Shown here: positions 1 to 8,829 of the stretch, piece after piece
How positions within the stretch are numbered: position 1 is the stretch's first letter
How the letters are laid out: every line of letters begins with the position of its first letter
Assembly (NCBI GenBank): GCA_902459845.2
Contig: CABPSV020000555.1
Span: forward strand, 1-13,498
Origin: Hepatocystis sp. ex Piliocolobus tephrosceles
Lineage: Eukaryota; Apicomplexa; Aconoidasida; Haemosporida; Plasmodiidae
Direction: 5' to 3'
DNA: 13,498 nt
Notes under the pieces: model-generated
The model's input: the letters and a program-made list of their open reading frames with translations, nothing else
Database searches by the model: none
What the model was told of the DNA's origin: nothing
Position numbers and translations under genes: made by a program

Positions 1-44
<44 letters not shown>

Positions 45-425
45 CTTCTCCCTAGTGTTGATAAATAAATACACTTAGTGTATATAAGAACAAAATAAAA
101 TTAAGCTAAATAGAAGCTATTTTTTTTTTTTTTTTTTAAGTTGCTAGTGAATTTTATGTGTATATACATATATATATATATATTTTATATATTCTATGTT
201 TCGAGGCAGAATACATAGAACAAACAAATATAGATCCACATTTACGACACCTTTTCATTAGGGTATTTATAAATACACACATGTAACAGTTAAACGGTGC
301 CTTACATAATATTATTTTTACTACTATTTTCTATAGTCTTTTCTTTAACTATTTGTACAATTTTTTACGCTATTTTTTATTTTTTTTTACATTTGTATAT
401 GTATAATTTTTTTAAAATGTACTGT

Positions 426-463
<38 letters not shown>

Positions 464-483
464 ACGACATTGACAATCTAATC
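1..483. other. Upstream (5') region of the first gene
   Basis: No gene was seen here. The stretch holds a run of 44 T at the window edge, a second T run at about 121-137, a short (TA)n tract near 168-182, and a run of 32 A at 430-461 ending 22 bases before the ATG at 484. It probably carries the promoter and 5' leader of the plus-strand gene that follows. No promoter motif can be assigned by eye in DNA this A+T-rich. An ATG at 417 opens only four codons before a stop. The frame of the following gene is open upstream through the A run, but it contains no ATG there. Confidence 0.6.
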
Positions 484-1084
484 ATGGTATATAAAGATAA
501 TAAAAGTTCTAAAAAATGCTTGTTTGGTGGATTTGACGATTTTAAAATTAACTATTCTTATACTACAAAAAAAAATGCGTCTGGTTGTGATTTGACTGAT
601 AACACGACTAAAAGTTTAAGTGACGAAGATGAGGATAAAAATAGTGACACACAACATGATATAAAAAAGTTAATTAAAATTATAAGTAATAATGCTATTG
701 ATAAAAATTTTTATTTTCGAAAACTAAGTATGAGTGAACTATATAAAATATTTGTTTATTCTAATTTTTTAACAAGGATTTTAATTTTATATCCTTCTTT
801 ATTTTATTACTTTGAAAAAATAATAGAAAAGATAAAAAAAATAAAAAATGAGAGAGTTGATTTACCATTAGATAATGAACAGTTTATGTTTTCTTTTTTA
901 AATTTAATTAATGAAGAAAAATATACTATATCCCATTCAAGTGAATATATCCAAAACAACCCAAATAATATAATTTATAACAATTACAATTTAACACATA
1001 ATCAAAACATTCGCAACAAAATTGATAACAAAATAGATAACACTAAATATGTTATTAATTATACAACTGTAGAAACGTCATACA

Positions 1085-1115
<31 letters not shown>

Positions 1116-1968
1116 TGATAATAATAATAAAAATATATATATGGACAGAGACAAAAATATTGAACAGGATGAAAGACAACCAATAAATAGTATATTAATG
1201 AATTTAGGCAACAGACAAATAAATAGTCATCATGTTATTGATGCGGGTACAGTTGTCGGGTCTAATGTCGGTACAGTTGTTGGATCGAATGTCGGTACAG
1301 TTGTTGGATCGAATGTCGGAAATAACATTAACAACTATAATACGCTAATAAACGAATATAATAATACTAATACAGAAAAAAATACGAACTACATTTTTAA
1401 TCAAAATATGCTAGGACAAGGTAACAATTGTAATCTACTAAAATACGATTATAATTCTATTTATGAAAATAAAATAATTAATAAACAATTAAATTCTGTA
1501 AGAACTGATAATAATATGAACAACACAGATTCGACAGGTAGTAATAACAATGACGAAGGAAATGATAATGATAATATTATGTATACGAAAAATGTAGATA
1601 CAGAATACAATTGTAATAATGTTAATAACAATCCTTTAAATCAAGGAATACCAAATATTTTAAAATCACCATTAGGAAAAGATGTACGTGTTTATAAAAA
1701 CATAAATGAATATGACATAATTGAATTGAAAATAAGTACTTCTTTCAACAATAAGTATATATGTCGGTACATAGGTAAATACTTCGGCTTAGGTTTTAGC
1801 TTAGCCTTGGGCTTTGACCCATTCTTTTACATTATAATATGTTTTTATCATGTTACTTCTTCAATTGTTTTTTTCTTTTTTTTTTACAAATGTTATAAAT
1901 ATGTACGGTGTATACTAATTTTATTATATGCTAAATTTTATTATATGCTAAATTTTATTACATGCTAA
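484..1968 (+). CDS. Conserved-looking Plasmodium protein of unknown function, Asn-rich
   Basis: I do not recognise this 494-residue protein. A serine/acidic stretch (about residues 45-57) is followed by a probably folded, Leu/Ile/Phe/Tyr-rich helical region (about 58-150). The middle (about 155-410) is Asn-rich and of low complexity. It includes an Asn homopolymer near residues 203-218 and three copies of an eight-residue repeat (GTVVGSNV) at 255-278. The last 60 or so residues become hydrophobic and very aromatic and could form one membrane segment. However, the underlying DNA there has a T-rich tract and a 17-bp tandem repeat in which the stop codon itself lies. The true end may therefore be earlier or reached by splicing; GT sites near 1752 and 1793 are possible donors, but no convincing acceptor follows. 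The ATG at 484 is the first in its frame. The gene is convergent with the next one. The N-terminal part is confidently coding and the C-terminus is not. Confidence 0.72.
1246..1317 (+). repeat. 24-bp in-frame tandem repeat, 3 copies
   Basis: Three head-to-tail copies of a 24-bp unit encode GTVVGSNV. Copies two and three are identical and copy one differs by a few third-position changes. The unit is much richer in G and C than its surroundings and lies inside the Asn-rich middle of the first gene. This is a typical recent in-frame expansion and is likely to vary in copy number between isolates. Confidence 0.9.
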
Positions 1969-1986
1969 ATTTTATTATATACTTAA
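1919..1986 (+). repeat. 17-bp tandem repeat, about 4 copies, spanning the apparent stop codon
   Basis: The unit TTTTATTATATGCTAAA occurs at 1919-1935 and 1936-1952, with one mismatch at 1953-1969, and decays in a fourth copy. Because 17 is not a multiple of three, each copy is read in a different phase. The TAA that ends the upstream open frame (1966-1968) is part of the third copy. This suggests the array belongs to 3' untranslated or intronic sequence rather than to constrained coding sequence. Confidence 0.85.
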
Positions 1987-2210
1987 GTGAATAAAGCATT
2001 TAATTAGTATTTTAAAACATAACTTGGCGTTTGCATAGTTAACAAAAAAATAAACAGATCAAAGCAAAAGGTTTACAACTGAACAGTTGTACGAATTAAA
2101 ATCAATAGGTAAAGTAAATTGTGAATATCACAAAAATAAAGGATTACGTATATGTGTGTACATTATCTTTATATTAAACATGGAAATATAAATGAAATAT
2201 AGCATCTTCT

Positions 2211-2262
<52 letters not shown>

Positions 2263-2387
2263 TTTGCAGTATACAAATATAGCCAATGATGTAAATATAT
2301 GCATTTGTAAAAAAAACAAAGAAACAAAAAGAGGTGGTGTAACTGTGTGTGAATCATTTTTTTTTTTTTTTTTACGTTATATACATT
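1969..2387. other. Convergent 3'-3' intergenic region
   Basis: This is the space between the ends of the plus-strand first gene and the minus-strand second gene. It holds a run of 47 T at 2213-2259 and a shorter T run near 2356-2372. Around 2030-2150 there is a stretch of more mixed composition in which I could find no open frame of useful length. It presumably contains both polyadenylation regions. Confidence 0.6.
2213..2259. repeat. Run of 47 T
   Basis: A homopolymer in the convergent region between the first two genes. The phenylalanine- or lysine-rich frames it produces on either strand are artefacts. Confidence 0.9.
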
Positions 2388-3079
2388 TTACTCTATATCA
2401 ACACAAGAAATATATAATATAAAAAAAATTCTATAAAAATCGAAATAGTCACATAAATAAACATTAAATTTTTTTTGGTATATTTCAATAAATTTAATAA
2501 CAATTATGTTTATATTTTTTTTTTGTTCAATATGCTTTTCATCATTTTCAAGTACTACGTTTTCATAAAGTTTTTTGTAATCTATATCCTTTTCTTGATC
2601 ACAAATTATTTCTTTGTCATAGCTGAAATAAAAGATAAAAAAAAAAAAAAAAAAATGAAAGTGGCATAAAAAGTGGTATAGAAAATGGCATAAAAAGTAG
2701 TATAGAAAATGGCATAAAAAGTGGTATAGAAAATGGCATAGAAAATGGCATAGAAAATGGCATAGAAAATGGCATAAAAAGTGGCATAGAAAGTTGCATA
2801 GAAAGTTGCATAGAAAGTTGCATAAAAAGTGGCATAAAAAGTGGAATAAAATACGTAAACGCGTATGAATTAAACCCGTATTCATTAAATCATATAAAAT
2901 AGTATATAAACTATATCAGTAATAAGTAGTGTAACAATAATATAATTAAATTTGTTAAAAATTAGATATATCATAGACGAGTGTATGGGTGTGTATGTAG
3001 TTATTTAGGTACACGGAATATAGTGGCGCACCAATAAAAAACTTACACATACATAAATATACATATATATCATAATTAC

Positions 3080-3132
<53 letters not shown>

Positions 3133-3659
3133 GTAAAAAAGCCTGTGCATATATATCAAGGATTGTATTTTGTCATTGTAAAAAAAAATGGATAAAAAGA
3201 ATAAAAAAATAAAATATTTTTTTGGGACATTTTTTAATAATAATTTATTAAAATATACATTTTTGTAATTTTGAAGTTTATTAGTCGTTTTAAACAAATT
3301 TTCAAATGTGTTTAAAATATAAGTAGTATTATAATCATTGTAATAAATAATAAATATTAAAGGTTTGATAATTTTATAATTTCCATAAGAATAATTTAAA
3401 AATAGTTGAATTTTATTTTCGAATGAAAGGAATGGTAATAAATAATAATAAAACAATTTTACGTAAATAGTATCACCATAACATGAAAAAAGTAAAGAAT
3501 TCGCAATACGTACAATTTGATTTAAGTTATACGTTATATCATTATATGTATTTTTATTTATATTTGATAAATTTTTTATATCTATTTTATTATTTAATTT
3601 TTTTTTTACTAAAATATAATTATTTTTATCGACTGATCTCTTTACAGATTCGATTTTAT

Positions 3660-3724
<65 letters not shown>

Positions 3725-5610
3725 ACAATAATATATTCATTATGGTTAGCTATAAATGAATTTACTTTATCACATTTCTTTTTATCACAACTATTAGTAG
3801 TAGTATTATTATTACTATTATTTAGTAACATTTTTTCATCCAGTATATTACTCGTATTATTATTTTCTTTCTCTTCTGTAATTGATAAAAAATTTATATC
3901 AGATTTGTCTGTAAAATTTAAGTAAGAATTCATAAAATCATCTAAATAAAAATTATTCTCACATTTTTTGTTATTTCCACTACTCTTATCACTGCCACTA
4001 CTCTTATCACTGCCACTACTCTTACCACTGCCACTTCCATTACCACTGCCACTTCCATTATCACTACCACTTCCATTACCACTGCCACTTCCATTATCAC
4101 TGCCACTACCCTTATCACTGCCACTACCCTTATCACTGCCACTACCCTTATCACTGCCACTACCCTTATCACTGACATTGTCATAAATACCATGTTCTAT
4201 AATATCATTATTCATACTAATTTGTAAATTATTATTTTCCAATGTATTAAAAAAGTTATTATTGTTAAACTGATCATTGTATAAATCATTATATTCATTC
4301 TCATTGTTATAAAAATTACTAATTATATTATTAACTGAATCAGTTTTATTAATTTTATTAGTTTTACTTAATTTATCAGTTTTACTTAATTTATTAGTTT
4401 TATTAGTTTTTTTAGTTTTATTAGTTTTTTTAGTTTTATTAGTTTTTTTAGTTTTATTAGTTTTAGAAAAATGTTCAGTAACTGTAGGATTATTTATTAT
4501 TTGTGAATAACAACTGTTACTACTACATAAGCTATTATCACTATCACTAACATTTTCATATTTATTTGTTTTAATATTTTTTTTTAAAAATTGAACATTT
4601 TTTTCCATTTCTTTACTTGTATTTATACTAAAATGATTCATTTGATATGAACATGTGTCGGGTAATGCTATTTTTTTTTTATTGTACTGTTTATATAAAA
4701 GTAATAAAAGAATTTTTAATTTCAATTCAAAAAAATAATAGTATGGATAAAGAGAAGAAAGTAGTTGATCTATTAATATTAATATTTTAATTAAATTTTT
4801 TGAATTATATAATATATATATATCTATATAAATACTATGTAAAGGGCATCTTATTAATATTAATTGTGAAATTAATAATTTTAATTTTTTTGATAAATGT
4901 TTTGGGTATGATAAATTAAATAACATGTGAAATGTTTGCAGTATTTCTTCATCACTCTCCTTATATATTTCAATTTTTTCATAATTTTTAATTTTGTAGT
5001 TAGATATGTAGCCGTTAGTATACCGATCGGATATATCTGGACCATCTTTTATTTTACATTTATTAACATTATTTATTAAAACATTTCGTAAAAAAAATAA
5101 AATGTCTTTTATATGTATTAAATATAAATCTACAGCAGCAGGCTCTCGAAATGCCTCCATGTTTTTGCATTTGTGTGCCTCTAATTGTTTTATATCATTG
5201 TTGGATAATAAAAGATTATAAATATAAATAAAAAAAATAATACTATTCAGTTTAATATAATTGTAAAGAAAATATAATATTTTTAAATATAATTCACTAT
5301 GGTAAAATTGTTTACCACCTTTTAAAAAAAAAAAATGTATTAAATTTAAAACTCTTTCAATATAAAAAGTAGTTTTATTTAGTCCAGATAAAACCAAAAA
5401 TAATAATTTACCTGCATTTTTAAATGATTCTAAATTATTATCTAATAAAAATTCTAAAATTGTTGATTCTATATTTATGTAATAAATATATGCTACGTTC
5501 CGACTTTGTTTTACTCTTCTATATTCATATAACTCTGTGAAGTTTTTTCTGTTTAAAAAAGAATTCTTATTGCCATCTCTTGGCTGCTTTTCTTTTTCTT
5601 TTTTTAACAT
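2388..5610 (-). CDS. Large unrecognised protein, two exons proposed (join 5610..3131 and 2622..2388)
   Basis: Reading starts at the ATG at 5610-5608. Exon 1 alone gives 827 residues ending with TAA at 3129-3127, hard against a 48-base A run on this strand. That TAA overlaps a GTAAAA donor (GT at 3130-3129). A strong acceptor, a T run followed by ATCTTTTATTTCAG, ends at 2623. Joining them gives an Asn codon across the junction and continues in phase for 77 more residues, rich in charged residues (starting YDKEIICDQ), to TAA at 2390-2388: about 904 residues in all. The N-terminal region (about 1-310) and the segment from about 670 onward are Leu/Ile/Phe/Tyr-rich and look like helical solenoid-type folds. 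There is no signal peptide and no clear membrane helix. Between them lie Lys/Thr/Asn repeats (about 382-424), Ser/Gly/Asp repeats (480-545), and Asn then Ser homopolymers (about 631-651). I do not recognise the family and propose no function. It is divergent from the BET1 gene. Confidence 0.8.
2661..2848. repeat. 12-bp minisatellite, about 15-16 copies
   Basis: The plus-strand unit is approximately GGCATAGAAAAT, with variants carrying GGTATA, AAAAGT or AGTTGC. Variants are interspersed (blocks of AAAAGT, AAAAT and AGTT types), so the array has evolved by local duplication. Because 12 is a multiple of three, the array is open in more than one minus-strand frame. One of these reads as HFLC repeats and joins in frame to the proposed exon 2. 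I read it as intronic. Confidence 0.9.
3081..3128. repeat. Run of 48 T
   Basis: An uninterrupted homopolymer directly abuts the apparent stop codon of the minus-strand gene; in fact it supplies the last two bases of that TAA. On the minus strand it is a run of A at the very start of the proposed intron. The exact length is liable to sequencing and replication slippage error. Confidence 0.9.
3976..4173 (-). repeat. 18-bp in-frame repeat encoding SDKGSG-type units, 11 copies
   Basis: Eleven six-residue units (residues 480-545 of the large minus-strand gene) run as SDKGSG four times, then alternating SDNGSG and SGNGSG, then SGKSSG and SDKSSG. The array is far richer in G and C than anything near it. 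On the opposite strand it gives a Leu/Pro open frame, which is a shadow. Such Ser/Gly/Asp tracts are likely disordered linkers. Confidence 0.92.
4340..4466 (-). repeat. Lys/Thr/Asn-rich in-frame repeat (18-bp unit)
   Basis: Copies of a KTNKTK-type unit, three of them close to identical, degenerate into KLSKTD and KTNKIN variants over roughly residues 382-424 of the large minus-strand gene. It is a separate expansion from the Ser/Gly/Asp array further along the same protein. It is probably disordered and strongly basic. Confidence 0.8.
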
Positions 5611-5740
5611 TATAACTAATATTACATTGACAAATTCATTCGGTTTATGCTACATATAAACATATACATATATATATGCTCAACGATTTACTAATAAAAT
5701 GATAAATATAAGAAAATAAAGTAAAATAAAAGGATGGGTG

Positions 5741-5744
<4 letters not shown>

Positions 5745-5784
<40 letters not shown>
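5745..5784. repeat. Run of 40 A
   Basis: An uninterrupted A homopolymer lies about 135 bases upstream of the start of the minus-strand gene, within the divergent promoter region. Long rigid dA:dT tracts of this kind are expected to disfavour nucleosomes, so a role in keeping the promoter open is plausible but not shown. Confidence 0.9.
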
Positions 5785-5785
<1 letters not shown>

Positions 5786-5887
5786 ATATATATTGAATAG
5801 CATTTAATTAAACATTGTCAATGGTTCAAGGCGCGCAATAATTAACTGATAAACACAAGCTGTGTTTGTCTTCACATATGAACCCTA

Positions 5888-6158
5888 AAAAAAATAAAAC
5901 AATTGAAACTGTTTAAGCAGTTTAAACAATTGACACTGCTTAAACAATTGATACTGTTTAAGCACTTGAAGCACTTGAAATAATTGAAATAATTGAAACA
6001 GTTGAAAAATTTGAAAAAACTGAAAAAACTGAAAAAACTGGAAAAACTAAAAAAAATGAAAAAATTGAAAAAACTGAAAAAAATTGAAAAAGTTGAAAAA
6101 GTTGAAAAAGTTGAAAAGATTGAAAAAGTTGAAAAGATTGAAAAAATTGAAAAAGCTA
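5888..6158. repeat. Degenerate 9-bp minisatellite, about 30 copies
   Basis: The unit drifts along the array: AAACTGTTT and AAACAATTG types at the left, then AAATAATTG, then AAAAAACTG, then AAAAAGTTG types at the right. The 9-bp phase is kept throughout apart from single-base slips. A plus-strand frame through the right half would encode Lys/Leu/Glu/Val triplets, but it opens directly after a stop and has no ATG, so I treat the array as non-coding. The gradient of unit types suggests repeated local duplication from a moving end. Confidence 0.85.
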
Positions 6159-6363
6159 AAAAAAAAGAGGAAGTAAAAACAAAACAATCGAAACTATGTT
6201 TTTGGTTAACCTTAAAGGGCAAAAATAAAAAACAAACGCTGCATTTTGTTTATTCAGTACAATACAATTTTCATTTTTTTTTTTTTTTATTTTTATGTTC
6301 TTATTATTTTTAATAACTAATTCCTTTGCATAAAAAAAAAAATAAAAATTATGTATTCAGAAC

Positions 6364-6398
<35 letters not shown>

Positions 6399-6744
6399 AA
6401 AAAAATTTTGAAGAAAAAAATAAAAAAAAATTGTAAAGAAAAAGAAATAAAAAAAAAAAAAAAGTTAAAAAAATAGAATTTAAAATAGAAGCTAAGGATA
6501 AGGCAGAAGAAGTAAAATATAGGCTAGAAGACTTTTAAAAACAATTATATATAATAATATAGTACATATTGTTTTCACTATAACAAATTAAAGAGGGGTT
6601 TAATACATATAATGAAATAAAGCTACGCATTAAAAAAAAAAAAAAAAAACTATAAATAATTTGTAAATATGTAATAATGCATTTAGGCTAGTATTATTTA
6701 TTTTTACCTTATTTAAATTGCACATTATTTATACATTTTTGACA

Positions 6745-6778
<34 letters not shown>

Positions 6779-7148
6779 AAGTTTGTATGTAATGAACTGT
6801 TTTCAAAAGGCTAGAAAACATATATAAGAAAAAGTTGTTTCCAGATAAAATATTATTTTGATTTTACTTTTTTTTGCCGTAAGTAGGTAATATATATATA
6901 TATTTAGTTAGAATTTGAATCCCAATCAAAAAAGAAAAGAAAATAAATAATAAAGTTTATCATAAAATTTAAAAAAATCTAGTACTTTTTTGTTAATACT
7001 ATTTTTGTTTTTTTTTTTTGTTAATACTATTTTCATTTCGAAGTTTAAATCAATAACAAAAGGTAGTAATTTACTTTACCGTTATAGACATATATATACA
7101 TATATATTTGCGCATATAAGTGTGAGGGATATTTTTAACCCAACCAGT

Positions 7149-7160
7149 ATGATGTATTGA
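7149..7160 (+). promoter_or_regulatory. Mini upstream open frame (ATG ATG TAT TGA) before BET1
   Basis: Two adjacent ATGs and one Tyr codon end at a TGA 19 bases before the BET1 start codon, in a different frame. If the transcript begins upstream of this point, scanning ribosomes would meet it first, which could dampen or modulate translation. The transcription start is unknown, so this is only a candidate. Confidence 0.35.
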
Positions 7161-7179
7161 TTTTAAAAAAATTTTTAAC

Positions 7180-7864
7180 ATGGATTTTAATACGAGAAAA
7201 AAAAAAAAAAAAAATACTAACGACTTATATAATGAAAATATTAATATTTATTTGGAAGAAAATGACAACTATATACTAGACTTGGAAAAAAAAGTTCAAA
7301 CGTTGAAATTGGTATGATTTATTTTTTTATTCTTACATACTTACTAAATCTGCTCGTATGATTTTTATAATTACAAATTATTCCCACAACGTGTATATAT
7401 ATATATACATATACATATTTTAATACTTGTGAAAATGGTTCAGTTTGAACAATTTATAACTTTTATCATTTTATTTAATTCTATCAATTTGTTTCATTCT
7501 TTTTTAAAAAAATGCATAACCCCTTTCAGATTGGTAATAACTTAAGGGATGAAGTACGGACGTCTAATAATCTTTTAGATAATTTGGTAATATAAAAAAA
7601 AAACATATAGGTTGTGTATGAATATACATACATATATGCACATAGATACATGTGAACACATTTTTGACGCTTTTTTTTTATTTTTTTTAGTCATATCGAA
7701 TGGAAAATGTTAATAAAAAATTAACGGGAGTTTATAAACGCGTTAAAAATATTATAAAAACAAGGGTAAAAAAAAAATAAAAATAAAAGCAAAATTTATA
7801 AAAAGAGTTAAAAGATGATCTATTTGTCGCATGTTTATATATATATGTATTTGTTTACATATTT

Positions 7865-7913
<49 letters not shown>

Positions 7914-8008
7914 TAATTTTATAGGGTAATAAATACTTGGTTTATCTAATACTATTCTTTCTATTTCTTTTATTTTTTATGAATTATTTATATCGAAAAA
8001 ATAGATAG
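7180..8008 (+). CDS. BET1: BET1-like Qc-SNARE, four exons (7180-7311, 7530-7586, 7691-7765, 7925-8008)
   Basis: I assembled this from four exons with GT-AG borders, all interrupted between codons (phase 0): introns 7312-7529, 7587-7690 and 7766-7924. The product is 115 residues, close to the 118-142 usual for BET1. The order is: start MDFNTR with a short Lys run, a SNARE motif over about residues 30-86, then one membrane helix (about 92-109) and a five-residue basic tail. This is the tail-anchored layout of a SNARE. The core reads DEVRTSNNLLDNL. This matches the yeast Bet1 core DEIRGSNQTIDQL as I recall it, including serine (S56 here) where most Q-SNAREs have the zero-layer glutamine. By family, it drives fusion of ER-derived vesicles at the cis-Golgi together with Sed5, Bos1 and Sec22 types. 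The start has a favourable AACA-ATG-G context, and an in-frame TGA lies ten codons upstream. Intron 3 carries 45 consecutive T. GOT1, SFT1 or GS15-type SNAREs are less likely alternatives. Confidence 0.88.
7867..7911. repeat. Run of 45 T inside BET1 intron 3
   Basis: The homopolymer ends 13 bases before the acceptor ATAG of the last BET1 exon and doubles as an extreme polypyrimidine tract. Its length is probably polymorphic and uncertain in the assembly. Confidence 0.9.
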
Positions 8009-8397
8009 AACATGTACGTATGTGTGTACATATATATATATATATATATAATGTACTTAAACACACCTATGTATTTAATTTTTAAAATGTGATTAATCTT
8101 TGTCCTAGCACTCAGCCTAACACTCACAAAGAACAGTTTTTAACTAATCTGTTTATTTTCTTTACCTCTTTGTGTGTTTTTTTTTTTTTTTTTTTTTTTT
8201 TTTCCTTTTTTGAAGTTTCATATATACATATTTCTCTATAATTACATGTTATTTTATTAATTTATTATATGATTATTATATGATTATTTTTTTCTCATTT
8301 TTTTGAGATAAATTGTGTTTATATAAAGTCAATGTTCTCATTTTATTTATTTATTTTTTTAATGATTTGATTTTTTTTTTTTTTTTTTTTTGTAAAC

Positions 8398-8634
8398 TCA
8401 AATAGATTTAACATATAAAAATGCAACAATTATAATAAAAAAAATATATATATATATATACATGTGTATATATGTACATGTGTATACGTGTGTATAAACT
8501 TTTAAATTAACAAAACGATTATTACCAAAGAGAAAGTGTGATTGGTAAATTGAAATGTAAAACAATGAAGAAAATAATATAATAAGCATGATTTTAAACT
8601 TATTAACTTTGTATTTTTCAACACTGATAAACAT
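8398..8634 (-). CDS. Doubtful small membrane protein frame
   Basis: A 78-codon frame starts at a true ATG (8634-8632). Its first 40 residues use mixed codons and read like a basic N-terminus followed by a hydrophobic stretch (KIMLIILFSSLFYISIY), as in a recessed signal or signal-anchor exon. The rest is translation of a TA/TG microsatellite and is unlikely to be protein. A GGTAATAA donor-like site at the end of the good part would fit a first exon, but I found no convincing acceptor or second exon downstream before the BET1 end. It may be chance. Confidence 0.2.
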   Translation of the reverse strand: MFISVEKYKVNKFKIMLIILFSSLFYISIYQSHFLFGNNRFVNLKVYTHVYTCTYIHMYIYIYIFFIIIVAFLYVKSI

Positions 8635-8729
8635 TATGTTTGTTATTACATATACATATGATGAATGTTACATAAAAAAAATAAACATTCAAGCAATTAA
8701 CCGCACCATTATTCGTTTATAATTATTAC

Positions 8730-8759
8730 ACGATATTATACGGTATTATACGATATTAT
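8730..8759. repeat. 10-bp tandem repeat, 3 copies
   Basis: ACGATATTAT, ACGGTATTAT and ACGATATTAT follow one another. The period is close to one helical turn, but the array is short and could be chance in such DNA. Confidence 0.7.
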
Positions 8760-8829
8760 ATGTATTTATTTTTATTTTTTTTTGTACATTATATTAAGTA
8801 AGTACAAAGTACCTAAGCAGACAAATGAA

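Larger units (their letters stand above)
2623..3130 (-). other. Proposed 508-bp intron of the large minus-strand gene
   Basis: The donor is CAA|GTAAAA (GT at 3130-3129) and the acceptor is TTTTATTTCAG|C (AG at 2624-2623), both read on the minus strand. The intron would contain a 48-base A run (plus-strand T at 3081-3128), a 12-bp minisatellite (2661-2848), and a T run directly before the acceptor, which fits a Plasmodium polypyrimidine tract. Joining the two sides preserves phase. If the intron is not spliced, translation ends at 3127. This is inferred from sequence only. Confidence 0.65.
5611..7179. other. Divergent intergenic region between the large minus-strand gene and BET1
   Basis: About 1.57 kb separates two divergent starts, so it should hold promoters for both directions. 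Contents in order: a run of 40 A (5745-5784), a short GC-rich patch (GGCGCGC near 5830), a 9-bp minisatellite (about 5888-6158), an A-rich zone with a 29-base A run (6366-6394), a short codon-like patch ending in a stop (6464-6538), a (TA)n tract (about 6750-6775), and a tiny upstream frame just before BET1 (7149-7160). I found no complete gene: frames through the repeat lack an ATG start, and the A-rich zone has stops in all plus-strand frames. Confidence 0.6.

Noticed and set aside
2128..2422. Several small Lys- or Phe-rich frames around 2128-2422
   Set aside because: They consist mainly of the 47-base T run read on either strand.
3483..3731. Plus-strand frame ending in a Tyr homopolymer
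   Set aside because: Antisense to the Asn/Ser homopolymer region of the minus-strand gene; no independent signal.
3968..4186. Plus-strand Leu/Pro-repeat open frame (and a minus-strand Val-rich frame at 3942-4193)
   Set aside because: Both are other-frame readings of the 18-bp SDKGSG array in the large minus-strand gene; the composition is purely that of the repeat.
5872..6222. Minus-strand Phe/Ser-rich frame
   Set aside because: It also starts at a TTG and is the complement of the 9-bp repeat.
5993..6313. Lys/Leu/Glu-rich frame that looks like a coiled coil
   Set aside because: It opens directly after a stop with TTG, not ATG, and reflects the 9-bp repeat followed by low-complexity sequence.
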